Positions 23,808-34,571 of a stretch of 37,407 nt of DNA are shown here, piece after piece. The stretch comes from Mycobacterium sp. 852002-10029_SCH5224772 (GTDB taxonomy: Bacteria; Actinomycetota; Actinomycetes; Mycobacteriales; Mycobacteriaceae): the NCBI RefSeq assembly GCF_001667315.1, contig NZ_LZHT01000044.1, positions 1 to 37,407 on the forward strand. Direction: 5' to 3'. A program made the translations under genes and the position numbers. The notes under the pieces were generated by a model. The model was not told the origin of the DNA and did no database searches. It worked only from the letters and a program-made list of their open reading frames with translations. Numbering within the stretch: position 1 is the stretch's first letter; each line of letters begins with the position of its first letter.

Positions 23808-26792
23808 GTGGTCGTGACCAAACCCGCGACGCAGCGCCCCCGGCTGCCCAGCGTCGGCCGGCTCGGGTTGGTCGATCCGCAAGCGGCCGAACGCATAGCG
23901 CAGCTGGGCTGGCACGAGCATGACGACCAGGCCCACGTCGACCTGCTGTGGTCGCTGTCGCGCGCGGCGGACCCCGACGCCGCCCTGCTCGCCCTGGTTC
24001 GGCTGGCCGAGAACCCGGACGCGGGATGGAACGAGCTCAACACCGCCCTGCTCGCCGAACGCCCCCTGCGCGGGCGGCTGTTCAGTGTGCTCGGCGCGTC
24101 GCTGGCCCTCGGGGATCACCTGATCGCCCAGCCGCAGTCCTGGAAACTCTTGCGCGGCAACGTCACTCTGCCCACCCACGATCAGCTGTGCACGACGTTC
24201 ACCGAGTGCGTCGAGCAGGCGCTCGCGGACCCCGGTTCGGCGATGGTGCGGTTGCGCACCCTGTACCGCGATCAGCTGTTGGTGCTGGCCGGACTCGACC
24301 TGGCCGCCACGGTGGAGGACGAACCGGTGGTGCCGTTCACCGTCGTCGCCGCCCACCTGTCGGATCTGGCCGACGCCGCGCTCGCGGCCGCGTTGCGGGT
24401 GGCCGAGAGCAGCGTGTGCGGCGACAAGACGCCGCCGCGGCTGGCGGTCATCGCGATGGGCAAATGCGGTGCCCGCGAACTGAACTACGTCAGCGACGTC
24501 GACGTCATCTTCGTCGCCGAGCAGGCCGACACGGTCACCACCCGGGTGGCCGGCGAGATGATGCGGCTGGCCTCCGAGGCGTTCTTTCAGGTCGACGCCG
24601 GGCTGCGACCGGAAGGCCGCAGCGGCGAGCTGGTCCGCACGGTCGAGTCGCACATCGCCTACTACCAGCGGTGGGCGAAAACCTGGGAGTTCCAGGCGCT
24701 GCTGAAGGCGCGCGCGGCGGTGGGCGACGTCGAGCTCGGGCAGCGCTACCTGGCGGCGCTGATGCCGATGGTCTGGGTCGCCTGCGAGCGCGAGGACTTC
24801 GTGGTCGAGGTGCAGGCGATGCGGCGGCGGGTCGAGCAGCTGGTGCCCGCCGAGGTCCGCGGCCGCGAGATCAAGCTCGGCAGCGGCGGGCTGCGCGACG
24901 TCGAATTCGCGGTGCAGCTCCTGCAGTTGGTGCACGGGCGCAGCGACGAGTCGCTGCACGTGGCGTCGACGGTGGACGCGCTGGCCGCGCTCGGCCACGG
25001 CGGCTACATCGGCCGCGAGGACGCGGCGAACCTCACCGCGTCTTATGAGTTCCTCCGCCTGCTCGAGCACCGCCTGCAGCTGCAGCGGCTCAAGCGCACA
25101 CATCTGCTGCCCGAGCCCGACGATGAGGAGGCGGTGCGCTGGCTGGCGCGGGCCGCCCACATCCGGCCCGACGGCCGCCACGACGCGGCCGGGGTGCTGC
25201 GCGAGGAGCTGCGGCACCAGAACCTGCGGGTGTCGCAGCTGCACGCCAAGCTCTTCTACCAACCGCTGCTGGAATCGATCGGCCCGGCCGGCCTGGAGAT
25301 CGCGCATGGCATGACCTCCGAGGCCGCCGAGCGTCAGCTGGCCGCCCTGGGCTACGAGGGCCCGCAGACCGCGCTGAAACACATGTCGGCGCTGGTCAAC
25401 CTGAGCGGCCGGCGCGGCCGGGTGCAGTCGGTGCTGCTGCCCCGGCTGCTGAACTGGATGTCGTACACACCCGACCCCGATGGCGGGCTGCTGGCCTACC
25501 GGCGCCTGTCCGAGGCGCTGTCCGGGGAAAGCTGGTACCTGGCCACGCTGCGCGACCAGCCCGCCGTCGCCCGCCGACTCATGCACGTGCTGGGGACCTC
25601 CGCGTACGTGCCCGAGCTGCTGATGCGCGCGCCCCGGGTCATCCAGGACTACGGCGACGGACCGACCGCGCCGCGGCTGCTGGAGGCCGAGCCCGCCGCG
25701 GTGGCCCGCGCGCTGGTGGCCTCGGCCAGCCGCTATTCCGACCCGGTGCGCGCGATCGCCGGGGCGCGCACCCTGCGGCGTCGCGAGCTGGCCCGCGTGG
25801 CGTCCGCGGACCTGCTCGGCATGCTCGAGGTGGTCGACGTGTGCAGGGCGCTGACGTCGGTGTGGGTGGCGGTGCTGCAGGCCGCGCTGGACGCGATGAT
25901 CCGGACCAATACCCCCGGGGACGGGCAGGCGCCGGGAGCGCTCGCCGTCATCGGCATGGGCAGGCTGGGCGGCGCCGAACTCGGCTACGGATCCGACGCG
26001 GACGTGATGTTCGTCTGCGAACCGGCGCCCGGCGTCGAGGATTCCGTGGCCGTTCGCTGGGCGACGACGGTCGCCGAGCAGGTCCGGACGCTGCTGGGGA
26101 CCCCCAGCGTCGACCCCCCACTGGAGGTCGACGCCAACCTGCGGCCCGAGGGGCGCAACGGTCCGCTGGTGCGCACCCTGGCTTCCTACGCCGCCTATTA
26201 CGAGCAATGGGCGCAGCCGTGGGAGGTTCAGGCGCTGCTGCGCGCGCACGCGGTCGCCGGTGACGCAGAGCTGGGACAGCGGTTCCTGTTGATGGCCGAC
26301 AAGACGCGCTATCCGCCCCACGGGATGTCGTCGGACGCGATGCGCGAGATCCGGCGCATCAAGGCCCGGGTGGAGGCCGAGCGGTTGCCGCGCGGCGCCG
26401 ATCCCAACACGCACACCAAGCTGGGCCGCGGGGGGCTGGCCGACATCGAATGGACGGTGCAGCTGCTGCAACTACGGCACGCCCACGACAATCCCGCGCT
26501 GCACACCACGTCGACGCTGGAGTGTCTGGATGCGATCGCCGCGGCCGACCTGGTCCCGGCGGACGAGGTGGACCTGCTTCGGCAGGCCTGGCTGACCGCC
26601 ACCCGGGCCCGCAACGCGCTGGTGCTGGTGCGCGGTAAGCCCACCGACCAGCTGCCCGGTCCCGGACGCCAGCTGAACGCGGTCGCGGTGGCCGCGGGCT
26701 GGCCGACCGACGAGGGCGGCGAGTTCTTGGACAACTATTTACGGGTGACGCGACGAGCAAAGGCCGTCGTGCGCAAGGTGTTTGGAAGTTGA
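23808..26792 (+). CDS. glnE: bifunctional glutamine synthetase adenylyltransferase/deadenylylase
   Basis: 994 residues from GTG at 23808 (or 992 from GTG 23814, see the -10 element). Controls GlnA1 by adding or removing AMP on Tyr406. Two nucleotidyltransferase domains are seen: the N-terminal deadenylylase with [19 protein letters not shown] (Asp230, Asp232) and the C-terminal adenylylase with [19 protein letters not shown] (Asp730, Asp732). Each is followed by an EGRxG-LVRT...YY-QWA block and a helical domain with [12 protein letters not shown] or [12 protein letters not shown]. Very close to Rv2221c. Its TGA overlaps the TTG region of the next gene, unlike my memory of M. tuberculosis, where glnA1 is the neighbour. 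Confidence 0.96.
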   Translation: MVVTKPATQRPRLPSVGRLGLVDPQAAERIAQLGWHEHDDQAHVDLLWSLSRAADPDAALLALVRLAENPDAGWNELNTALLAERPLRGRLFSVLGASLALGDHLIAQPQSWKLLRGNVTLPTHDQLCTTFTECVEQALADPGSAMVRLRTLYRDQLLVLAGLDLAATVEDEPVVPFTVVAAHLSDLADAALAAALRVAESSVCGDKTPPRLAVIAMGKCGARELNYVSDVDVIFVAEQADTVTTRVAGEMMRLASEAFFQVDAGLRPEGRSGELVRTVESHIAYYQRWAKTWEFQALLKARAAVGDVELGQRYLAALMPMVWVACEREDFVVEVQAMRRRVEQLVPAEVRGREIKLGSGGLRDVEFAVQLLQLVHGRSDESLHVASTVDALAALGHGGYIGREDAANLTASYEFLRLLEHRLQLQRLKRTHLLPEPDDEEAVRWLARAAHIRPDGRHDAAGVLREELRHQNLRVSQLHAKLFYQPLLESIGPAGLEIAHGMTSEAAERQLAALGYEGPQTALKHMSALVNLSGRRGRVQSVLLPRLLNWMSYTPDPDGGLLAYRRLSEALSGESWYLATLRDQPAVARRLMHVLGTSAYVPELLMRAPRVIQDYGDGPTAPRLLEAEPAAVARALVASASRYSDPVRAIAGARTLRRRELARVASADLLGMLEVVDVCRALTSVWVAVLQAALDAMIRTNTPGDGQAPGALAVIGMGRLGGAELGYGSDADVMFVCEPAPGVEDSVAVRWATTVAEQVRTLLGTPSVDPPLEVDANLRPEGRNGPLVRTLASYAAYYEQWAQPWEVQALLRAHAVAGDAELGQRFLLMADKTRYPPHGMSSDAMREIRRIKARVEAERLPRGADPNTHTKLGRGGLADIEWTVQLLQLRHAHDNPALHTTSTLECLDAIAAADLVPADEVDLLRQAWLTATRARNALVLVRGKPTDQLPGPGRQLNAVAVAAGWPTDEGGEFLDNYLRVTRRAKAVVRKVFGS

Positions 26793-26809
26793 GTCAGGAG
26801 GCCGGCGCG

Positions 26810-27433
26810 TTGGACGCCATATTCGAGGTGCTCAGCGCGACGGAAGCCGATCGCGTGACCGCGCTGTATGCTCCGTTGGCCGATGCGGTCCGCGAGCTCG
26901 TCGACGCGACCATCCGGACCGAGGCCGACGACGACGTCGTCGCCCAGGCGCGATCGGCGATCGAGGCCGTCACCGCGTCCTTGCGGCAGCGGACCCGCCC
27001 GATCGGGGTGAGCTACCGCGTCAATGGCCGCCCGCTGCCGTTGGGCAACGCCGCGATCGGGGTGTGCAACCCCATCGCCCCGCCGATCGTCGTGCAGCAC
27101 GAGGGCGACGGGCGCTGCTGGAGCGAGTTCGTCCTCGGCTCGGCCTACGAGGGGCCGCCCAAGCTGGTGCACGGCGGCGTCAGCGCCCTGGTGCTCGACC
27201 ACATGCTCGGCGAGGCGGCCAGCGAGGGTTTGTCCAAGGCGCGTTTCACCGGAACGATCACCGTGAAATATCTGCGCGGCACTCCGCTGGGGCCGCTTCG
27301 CTGCGAGGCGTGGGTCGATGGCAAGGAGGGGCGCAAAGTCTTTGCGCGCGGCACCATTTCGGATGCCGAGGGCGTCACCGTCGAGGCCGAAGGTGTCTTC
27401 ATCGAGCCGGCCTGGGCGCAGGACGCGCAGTGA
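26810..27433 (+). CDS. PaaI-family hotdog-fold thioesterase
   Basis: 207 residues from TTG at 26810, chosen because AGGAGG (26796-26801) lies eight bases upstream. TTG at 26789, overlapping the glnE stop, would add seven residues. The hotdog-fold thioesterase core is in the C-terminal half: PKLVHGGVSALVLDHMLGEA is the conserved HGG helix, followed by GTITVKYLRGTPLG and the strand EAWVDGKEGRKVFARGTISD. The N-terminal 90 residues are helical. It probably hydrolyses an acyl-CoA of unknown nature. Close coupling to glnE and to the next gene by GTGA suggests one transcript. Confidence 0.82.
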   Translation: MDAIFEVLSATEADRVTALYAPLADAVRELVDATIRTEADDDVVAQARSAIEAVTASLRQRTRPIGVSYRVNGRPLPLGNAAIGVCNPIAPPIVVQHEGDGRCWSEFVLGSAYEGPPKLVHGGVSALVLDHMLGEAASEGLSKARFTGTITVKYLRGTPLGPLRCEAWVDGKEGRKVFARGTISDAEGVTVEAEGVFIEPAWAQDAQ

Positions 27434-28290
27434 AGTTCTACATCAGCAGCGCCTTTTTGAACACCCGCGAGATCATCGAACTCGCGAAGGCGGCCGACGA
27501 ACTCGGCTACGACGGGATCGGCATCCCCGACCATGTCGTGAACCTGGAGACCCTGGACACGCCGTACCCGTACACCAAGGACGGGGAACGACGCTGGCAG
27601 CCCTTCACCGACTGGCCCGATCCCTGGGTTCTTGTCGGTGCGCTCGCCCAGGTCACCACGCGACTGCGGTTCGTCAACACCGTCTACATTCCCGCGATGC
27701 GCAACCCCTACTCGGCGGCCAAAGCCATTGGCACCGCGGCGGTTCTGGCGACTGGCCGGGTGGAACTGGGCATCGGGGTGGGCTGGTGCCGCGAGGAATT
27801 CGCGTTGATGGGCGAGCGATTCGAAGCCCGCGGCAAACGCACCGATGAAATCATCGAGCTGATGCGGGCGCTGTGGGCGCCGGGCTGGACGGAGTTCGAG
27901 GGCGAGTTCTATTCCGCGCCGCGCCTCGAGATGCAACCCACGCCGCCGCCGATCCCGGTGTACGTCGGTGGCCTGTCCGACATCGCGTTGCGCCGCGCCG
28001 CCCGCAACGACGGCTGGATCGGCGATCTGATCAGCACCGAGCGGGCCCTCGATGCCATTGGCCGGCTGCGGGAGATGCGGGCCGAAAAAGGGTTGTCCAT
28101 GGACGATTTCACCGTCCTCTCGCCGCTGACCGACGCGTTCACCACCGCCGACTATCAGCGCGCGGAGGCCGGCGGCATCACCGGGATCATCACGATGCCA
28201 TGGATGTTCTACGCCGGGCCCGACGCCAGCCTGGACGACAAGATCGACGGCATGCAGCGCTTCCGCAAGGATTTATCGCTCGACGGCTAG
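27430..28290 (+). CDS. LLM-class F420-dependent oxidoreductase
   Basis: 286 residues from GTG at 27430, overlapping the thioesterase stop by 4 nt. A luciferase-like TIM barrel: the N-terminal strand KFYISSAF, ELAKAADELGYDGIGIPDHV, then TRLRFVNTVYIPAMRNPYSAAKA, GRVELGIGVGWCREEF and PVYVGGLSDIALRRAARNDGW. In mycobacteria such proteins usually use coenzyme F420 (some FMN). The substrate is not evident; pairing with a thioesterase suggests fatty-acyl or CoA-linked chemistry, but this is inference. The 181 bp that follow, to the next gene, show no hairpin or motif that I can name. Confidence 0.88.
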   Translation: MKFYISSAFLNTREIIELAKAADELGYDGIGIPDHVVNLETLDTPYPYTKDGERRWQPFTDWPDPWVLVGALAQVTTRLRFVNTVYIPAMRNPYSAAKAIGTAAVLATGRVELGIGVGWCREEFALMGERFEARGKRTDEIIELMRALWAPGWTEFEGEFYSAPRLEMQPTPPPIPVYVGGLSDIALRRAARNDGWIGDLISTERALDAIGRLREMRAEKGLSMDDFTVLSPLTDAFTTADYQRAEAGGITGIITMPWMFYAGPDASLDDKIDGMQRFRKDLSLDG

Positions 28291-28471
28291 GGCTCCGCGT
28301 CTGCTCGCGGCGGGACTGGCTTGTGGTGCTTGCGACGACACGACAAGCTGGTCGACGCGGCGATGCAGTCAGACATGGCCGTCGACGTCCCTGCGTTGAT
28401 GTCGGAGGCGTACAACGTCGATGGCCCTCAAATTCTGACTCGGCACGAAACGATAGAGCTAGGCTGCCGGT

Positions 28472-28858
28472 GTGAATCTGGAGAAGGTGGTTTTTGGTTT
28501 CTTTGTGATGCTGGCCGCGACCTTGAACTTCGGTTTCTTCGTCGGCGACGTCGGGGATCCCACGCTGCACAACTCCTGGGAGCTCTTCCTTGCTCTTGTC
28601 GTCGCTCTCATCACCACGGTCCTGAAGTTCGGTGACCGTACCCAGCTGGGTGCGGTCCACCTCTCGGCCAGCCTCGTCGCGCTGCTCCAGCTCATTGCCG
28701 CGGCGGCGATGTGGGTGTTTGCCACCCAGGTGTCCGCCGCCGGACTGGACCGACATGCGACCGCGAGTGTGGTGTCCCTGTCGGGCGGGGCGTTGCTGGC
28801 CAATATCGTGTCCGTCACCCTGCTCGTGGTCGAGACCGCGTCGTTCCGGCGCCGGTAG
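28472..28858 (+). CDS. small four-helix membrane protein (DUF6394-like)
   Basis: 128 residues from GTG at 28472. Four hydrophobic stretches: about residues 5-25, 37-53, 64-86 and 98-121. The opening MNLEKVVFGFFVMLAATLNF and the pattern recall DUF6394 proteins, which I remember as neighbours of TrkA-N channel genes, but that match is from memory. Only 3 bp separate its stop from the channel gene, so the two are one operon. It may be an accessory subunit of the channel. No ribosome site is obvious before the GTG. Confidence 0.75.
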   Translation: MNLEKVVFGFFVMLAATLNFGFFVGDVGDPTLHNSWELFLALVVALITTVLKFGDRTQLGAVHLSASLVALLQLIAAAAMWVFATQVSAAGLDRHATASVVSLSGGALLANIVSVTLLVVETASFRRR

Positions 28859-28861
28859 TCG

Positions 28862-30601
28862 ATGTCGAACTTGCTGTACCTGTTTCCGTTTTGGACCCGA
28901 CGGCGGGTGAAACCGCGGCGCAAGCCGATCCGCGTTCCGACGGCGGTACCGACCACCGATGTGATCTTCCTCTTCATGCGGCGCATGCGGGCGCCGCTGA
29001 TCGTCGTGATCACGATTTTCAGCATCTGTACCGCCGGGCTGATGTTCATGCCGGGCGTCGACGCGCATGGAAACCCCTACCGGCTGACCGTCTTCGATGC
29101 CTTCTACCAGATGACCATCACGTTGACGACGGTCGGCTACAGCGAGCTACCCGGCGCCTTCAGTTACCCGCAGCGGATGTGGCTGTCGCTATCGATTTAC
29201 CTGGTCGTCGTCAGCTGGGCCTACGCCATCGGGGTCTTCTTCTCGGTGATCCAGGACGTCGCTTTCCGGGATGCGATCGCGGCCCAGCGGTTCCGCCGTC
29301 GGGTCCGCCGGATGGTTGAGCCCTTCTTCGTCGTCGCCGGTTACGGAGATGCCGGCCGCACCGTCGGCTCCGAGCTCGACGAACGGCGGCGCCGGTTCGT
29401 CGTCATCGACAAGCAGAACGCCAAGGTCCAGTCGGTGATATCCGAGCAGCTGAGTTTTGACGTCCCCGCGGTCGAGGGCGACTGCGCCATACCGTCGATG
29501 CTGGGCGTGGCCGGGCTGGCGCATCGCGACTGTGAAGGTGTTCTCGCCCTGACCAACGACGACGACGCAAACCTTGCCGTCGTGATGACGGTATCGCTGC
29601 TGCGGCCTGAAGTGCCCGTCCTCGCCCGTTGCACCGACCACCGAATCCAGGCTTGGATGGAGCACTTCTCCCCGGCCGCCGTCATCAACCCCGACGATCG
29701 CTTTGGCGACTACCTCGCACTGTCGATCCACCGGCCGGTCAATCATCAGTTGCTGCGCTGGCTGATGGACAACGACGAAGCAGAGTTGCCGCCGGTGGTC
29801 GGCGGCCTTGCCGCCGGCCGTTGGGTTGTGTGCGCCGAGGCCGATTTCGGGCACGATCTCGTCAGTAGTCTCGCTGCCATCGGGGTCACCGTGGAACTCG
29901 CCGATCCGGCCAGCCGCGAAGTAGACGTCTCGGATGCCGTCGGATTCGTCGCGGGCACCCGCAACGACACCGCCAATATCGCCATAGCCGAGCGGGCTCG
30001 GCTCACCAATCCCGACGTCTACCTCGTCGTCCGCCAGCAGACGAGCGTTAACACGGCCCTGCTCGACGCCATGCAGATCGACTCGATATACATCGCGACC
30101 GAACTCGTCGCCCGCGAGGTCCTCGCCCGAATTCTCACCCCGGTGTTCTGGAGCTTCGTTGAACATGCCTTCGGGCGCGACGAGCAGTGGGCCACCGAAG
30201 TACGTGAGCACGTGCGGGATCGCTGCGGCCGGTGCACACCCGAGCGTGCCGTCATCGCGCTGTCCGCTGCGCAGGCCCCGGCCATCGCGGGCTGGTTACG
30301 GCGCGGGCACACCCTGACGATAGGAGACCTCATGCGCCGGCCCGATGACCGCGACGCTGCGCTGCCGCTGGCCGCGCTGGTCCTGGTTCGCGACGGCGAG
30401 CCGCGGTTCATGCCGGCCCCGGATACCCCCCTCGCCCTCGACGACCAGGTGCTCCTCGTCGGTGAGCCCGAAGGGTTGTCCCAGGCGCAAGAGATCTGCC
30501 ACTACCCGGCGACCGTGGAATACCTGGCCACCGGCCAGGACGTCGCCTTGACCTGGGTGTGGGGGTGGCTCACCGCTCGGCACCGCACCAGGACGACCTG
30601 A
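28862..30601 (+). CDS. K+ channel-like protein with RCK/TrkA-N domains
   Basis: 579 residues from ATG at 28862. Two transmembrane helices (about 45-65 and 103-125) flank a pore helix and the filter TTVGYSE (Thr90-Glu95), a two-helix K+-channel plan with Ser in place of the usual Gly after TVGY. From about residue 147 a Rossmann RCK/TrkA-N domain follows (FFVVAGYGDAGRTVGSELDE, then VVIDKQ and EGDCAIPSMLGVAGL). A second, degenerate RCK-like domain (RWVVCAEADFGHDLVSSLAA) and a TrkA-C-like tail close the protein. Gating by nucleotide or ions is expected. Convergent with glnA1, separated by a strong terminator. Confidence 0.88.
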   Translation: MSNLLYLFPFWTRRRVKPRRKPIRVPTAVPTTDVIFLFMRRMRAPLIVVITIFSICTAGLMFMPGVDAHGNPYRLTVFDAFYQMTITLTTVGYSELPGAFSYPQRMWLSLSIYLVVVSWAYAIGVFFSVIQDVAFRDAIAAQRFRRRVRRMVEPFFVVAGYGDAGRTVGSELDERRRRFVVIDKQNAKVQSVISEQLSFDVPAVEGDCAIPSMLGVAGLAHRDCEGVLALTNDDDANLAVVMTVSLLRPEVPVLARCTDHRIQAWMEHFSPAAVINPDDRFGDYLALSIHRPVNHQLLRWLMDNDEAELPPVVGGLAAGRWVVCAEADFGHDLVSSLAAIGVTVELADPASREVDVSDAVGFVAGTRNDTANIAIAERARLTNPDVYLVVRQQTSVNTALLDAMQIDSIYIATELVAREVLARILTPVFWSFVEHAFGRDEQWATEVREHVRDRCGRCTPERAVIALSAAQAPAIAGWLRRGHTLTIGDLMRRPDDRDAALPLAALVLVRDGEPRFMPAPDTPLALDDQVLLVGEPEGLSQAQEICHYPATVEYLATGQDVALTWVWGWLTARHRTRTT

Positions 30602-30675
30602 GCCAATCACCGCGGCACAGTGCAGCAATCGCTTGGCGTGCTCTCGCCGCGGGTAACAGCCGAGGCGGCAAAATG

Positions 30676-30715
30676 CGAAACCACCCGCGCGGCAATCTCC
30701 ACGCGGGTGGTTTCG
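30676..30715 (-). terminator. strong intrinsic terminator of glnA1
   Basis: 14-bp perfect stem (30676-30689 CGAAACCACCCGCG with 30702-30715) around a 12-nt loop, 10 bp past the glnA1 stop. On the minus strand it is followed by CATTTTGCC, a short U-run. It may also protect against read-through from the convergent channel operon. Confidence 0.88.
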
Positions 30716-30725
30716 TCACGCCGAC

Positions 30726-32162
<1,437 letters not shown>

Positions 32163-32213
32163 AGAGTGCTCCTTTACTTGGTGAGATCCGCGGCCTGACG
32201 CTAGGGAGCAGAT

Positions 32214-32251
32214 GTTGCCCGTCAGTCAACCCGATGTTGCGCGCACGTTAC
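32214..32251 (-). promoter_or_regulatory. GlnR-type box upstream of glnA1
   Basis: Read on the minus strand: GTAAC-n6-GCAAC-n6-TTGAC-n6-GCAAC, four 5-mers exactly 11 bp apart (plus-strand starts 32247, 32236, 32225, 32214). This follows the known actinobacterial GlnR pattern GTnAC-n6-GaAAC-n6-GtnAC-n6-GAAAC with single mismatches in three elements. Confidence 0.72.
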
Positions 32252-32363
32252 GTGACCCATGCCACACGCAAAAAGTGGCCGCTTGGGCGGCGGGTTCTAT
32301 TGTGGGGCCATGGATCGCAAGATCGTATCTTTTCTGGTCGCGGAGCGCACCGCCCGCCCATCG

Positions 32364-32369
32364 TATAGT
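32364..32369 (+). promoter_or_regulatory. -10 element of the RDD-family gene
   Basis: TATAGT, a near-consensus -10 hexamer, ends 38 bp before the ATG at 32408. The divergent glnA1 control region lies on its other side. Confidence 0.45.
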
Positions 32370-32407
32370 GCCCACCCGTCAATTTATCCGGACCCCGGTC
32401 CGGGGCG

Positions 32408-32830
32408 ATGATGCCGGAATCGCGATCCACATATCCCGGGGAAAAGCTGGGATTGCCCGAGAATGGGCCGGGCTCGCTCGCGCGGATGGGACGCCGGCTC
32501 GGCGCGCTGACGATCGACTGGCTGATTGCGTTGGGCCTGGCGGCGCTGGCCATGCGGTTCGGGTTGTTCCCGCAAGCGGCGCTGGCCACCGCCGAGATGG
32601 TGATCTGGTTCCTGCTCGGCGTCGTTTCGCTGCGCTTGTTCGGCTTCACGCCCGGCCAGCTGGCGCTGGGTCTGCGGGTGGTGACGGTGGACGGTCGCGG
32701 GCTGGTCGGCACGGGCCGCGCGGTGGTGCGCGGCCTGCTCGTCGGGACGGTGGTCCCGGCGCTGTTCACCGACTGGGACGGTCGCGGGCTGCAGGACCGC
32801 CTGACCGCGACGGCCGTGGTACGGCGCTGA
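32408..32830 (+). CDS. RDD-family membrane protein (Rv2219A-like)
   Basis: 140 residues from ATG at 32408; ATG at 32411 is the alternative. The RDD motif region is ARMGRRLGALTIDWLIALGL, with the first membrane helix at about 32-52, a second at about 60-80 (ATAEMVIWFLLGVVSLRLFG), and the conserved TPGQLALGLRVVTVDG loop. The C-terminal TDWDGRGLQDRLTATAV is typical of the family. RDD proteins are of unclear function, with ion exchange shown for some. Position divergent from glnA1 as in M. tuberculosis. It converges with the DUF4191 gene after 18 bp. Confidence 0.87.
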   Translation: MMPESRSTYPGEKLGLPENGPGSLARMGRRLGALTIDWLIALGLAALAMRFGLFPQAALATAEMVIWFLLGVVSLRLFGFTPGQLALGLRVVTVDGRGLVGTGRAVVRGLLVGTVVPALFTDWDGRGLQDRLTATAVVRR

Positions 32831-32848
32831 GCGGGCTGAGGATCAGCG

Positions 32849-33601
32849 CTACTTGCGGCGCACGGTGCGCTGTACGCCGCGCATCTTGCCCGCGTTGGGC
32901 AGCGGCCCCTTGGGCACGACGGCTGCCCCGGCTCGCGTCCCGAGCGCGGCCAACCGGGACTCCAGCGTGTCCATCTGCTTGACGGTGATATTGGCCGGCA
33001 ACCGGGTGAGGTGGCGCTCCAGCTTGGCCAGGGGGACCTCGTCCTCGCCGTTGCCGACGATGATGTCGTAGATCGGCACATCCCCGATCAGGCGGGCGGT
33101 GCGCTTCTTCTCCTGCGCCAGCAGCGGCCGCACCCGGGTCGCCGACCCCTCGCCGACCAGGATCACGCCCGGCCGGCCGATGACCCGGTGCACGGCGTCG
33201 AAGTGGCCGGTCGCGGCCACCCCCGGGGTCACCCGCCACTTGCCGCGCAGGTTGTCCAATGCCCATGCCGCCGCCCCGGTTTGGCCTTCGGCCTTTCGGT
33301 AGACGGACTTCTGGGCGCGACGTCCGAAGAGGATGAAGGCGACCAGCGCGCCCAGCACCACGCCGAGCGGGATCAAGGTGATCATCGTCATCCCGCCGGC
33401 CCACAGGCCGACCCCCACCGAGATGCCCACGATCAGCACGAAGGCCCCGATCATGTACGGCAGCAGACGCTTGTCTTCCTTGCGCTGGAGGTTGAACGCC
33501 TGCCACAACTGGGTGCGGCGCTCCCGCGCGGCGGCCTTGCGGGCAGCCTGCGCTTGTGCTCTGGCGGCCTTGTTCTCAGCGGCAGTGCGGGATTTAGCCA
33601 T
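32849..33601 (-). CDS. DUF4191 membrane protein (Rv2219 family)
   Basis: 250 residues from ATG at 33601, the length I recall for Rv2219. The N-terminus is Lys/Arg/Ala-rich and cytosolic (AKSRTAAENKAARAQAQAAR). Two adjacent transmembrane helices cover about 49-69 and 72-93, and a cytosolic domain of about 150 residues follows (RVTPGVAATGHFDAVHRVIG, VPIYDIIVG). Function unknown; the family is confined to actinobacteria and usually lies next to lipA. The gap to lipA is 28 bp on the same strand, so it is likely part of the lipB-lipA transcript. Confidence 0.88.
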   Translation of the reverse strand: MAKSRTAAENKAARAQAQAARKAAARERRTQLWQAFNLQRKEDKRLLPYMIGAFVLIVGISVGVGLWAGGMTMITLIPLGVVLGALVAFILFGRRAQKSVYRKAEGQTGAAAWALDNLRGKWRVTPGVAATGHFDAVHRVIGRPGVILVGEGSATRVRPLLAQEKKRTARLIGDVPIYDIIVGNGEDEVPLAKLERHLTRLPANITVKQMDTLESRLAALGTRAGAAVVPKGPLPNAGKMRGVQRTVRRK

Positions 33602-33629
33602 AGTCAAAGAATACGTAGGGCCGCGGTGA

Positions 33630-34571
33630 CTACCGCGCCGCGGCATCCGAGGCGCGGGCGGCGGCGGCTTGCTGGTAGAGCCGTCCCGCGCGATAGGACG
33701 AGCGCACCAGCGGTCCGGCCAGCACCCCGGCGAAGCCGAGCTGTTCGGCGTGCCGCGCAAACTCGACGAACTCCTCCGGCTTCACCCAGCGCTCGACGGG
33801 GTGGTGACGCGCCGACGGGCGCAGGTATTGGGTGATGGTGATGATGTCGCAGCCGGCGTCACGCAGGTCGGCCAGGGCGGTGCGCACCTCGTCGGGGGTT
33901 TCGCCCAGGCCGAGGATGAGGTTGCTCTTGGTGACCAGCCCGAAGTCGCGCGCCGCGGTGAGCACCTCCAGGCTGCGCTGGTAGGTGAAGGCGGGCCGGA
34001 TGCGCTTGAAGATGCGCGGCACCGTTTCGACGTTGTGCGCCAACACTTCCGGGCGTGTTTCGAACACCTCGGCAAGCCGGTCGGGCTCGCCGTTGAAGTC
34101 GGGGATCAACAACTCGACGCCGGTCGACGGGTTGAGCTCTTTGATCGCGCGGACCGTCTCCGCGTACAGCCAGGCCCCGCCGTCGGGCAGGTCGTCGCGG
34201 GCCACCCCGGTGACCGTGGCGTAGCGCAGCCCCATCGTGCGGACACTGTCGGCCACCCGCCGCGGCTCGTCGCGGTCCAGCTTTGTGGGCTTTCCGGTGT
34301 CGATCTGGCAGAAGTCGCAGCGACGGGTGCACTGGTCACCGCCGATCAGGAAGGTGGCCTCACGGTCCTCCCAGCATTCAAAGATGTTGGGGCAGCCGGC
34401 CTCTTCGCAGACCGTGTGCAGCCCCTCGCGCCGGACCAGGTTCTTCAGTTCGGTGTATTCCGGCCCCATCCGGGCTCGCACCCTGATCCAGGGCGGCTTG
34501 CGCTCGATGGGGGTCTCGGCGTTGCGCACCTCCAGACGCAGTAATCGGCGGCCTTCGGGTGCGACAGTCAC
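33630..34571 (-). CDS. lipA: lipoyl synthase (radical SAM)
   Basis: 313 residues from GTG at 34571, whose GTGA overlaps the lipB stop. Inserts two sulphurs into protein-bound octanoyl groups. Two iron-sulphur sites are visible: the auxiliary cluster Cys55-X4-Cys60-X5-Cys66 and the radical SAM cluster Cys81-X3-Cys85-X2-Cys88. The C-terminal LVRSSYRAG holds the serine that ligates the auxiliary cluster. Other motifs: [40 protein letters not shown]. An in-frame extension above the GTG is antisense and low-complexity, so it was not used. Counterpart of Rv2218. Confidence 0.96.
   Translation of the reverse strand: MTVAPEGRRLLRLEVRNAETPIERKPPWIRVRARMGPEYTELKNLVRREGLHTVCEEAGCPNIFECWEDREATFLIGGDQCTRRCDFCQIDTGKPTKLDRDEPRRVADSVRTMGLRYATVTGVARDDLPDGGAWLYAETVRAIKELNPSTGVELLIPDFNGEPDRLAEVFETRPEVLAHNVETVPRIFKRIRPAFTYQRSLEVLTAARDFGLVTKSNLILGLGETPDEVRTALADLRDAGCDIITITQYLRPSARHHPVERWVKPEEFVEFARHAEQLGFAGVLAGPLVRSSYRAGRLYQQAAAARASDAAAR

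Noticed and set aside
23724..26471. Very long open frame antisense to glnE
   Set aside because: GC-rich third positions remove stop codons on the opposite strand; its product is Arg/Gln/His/Val-rich without any motif.
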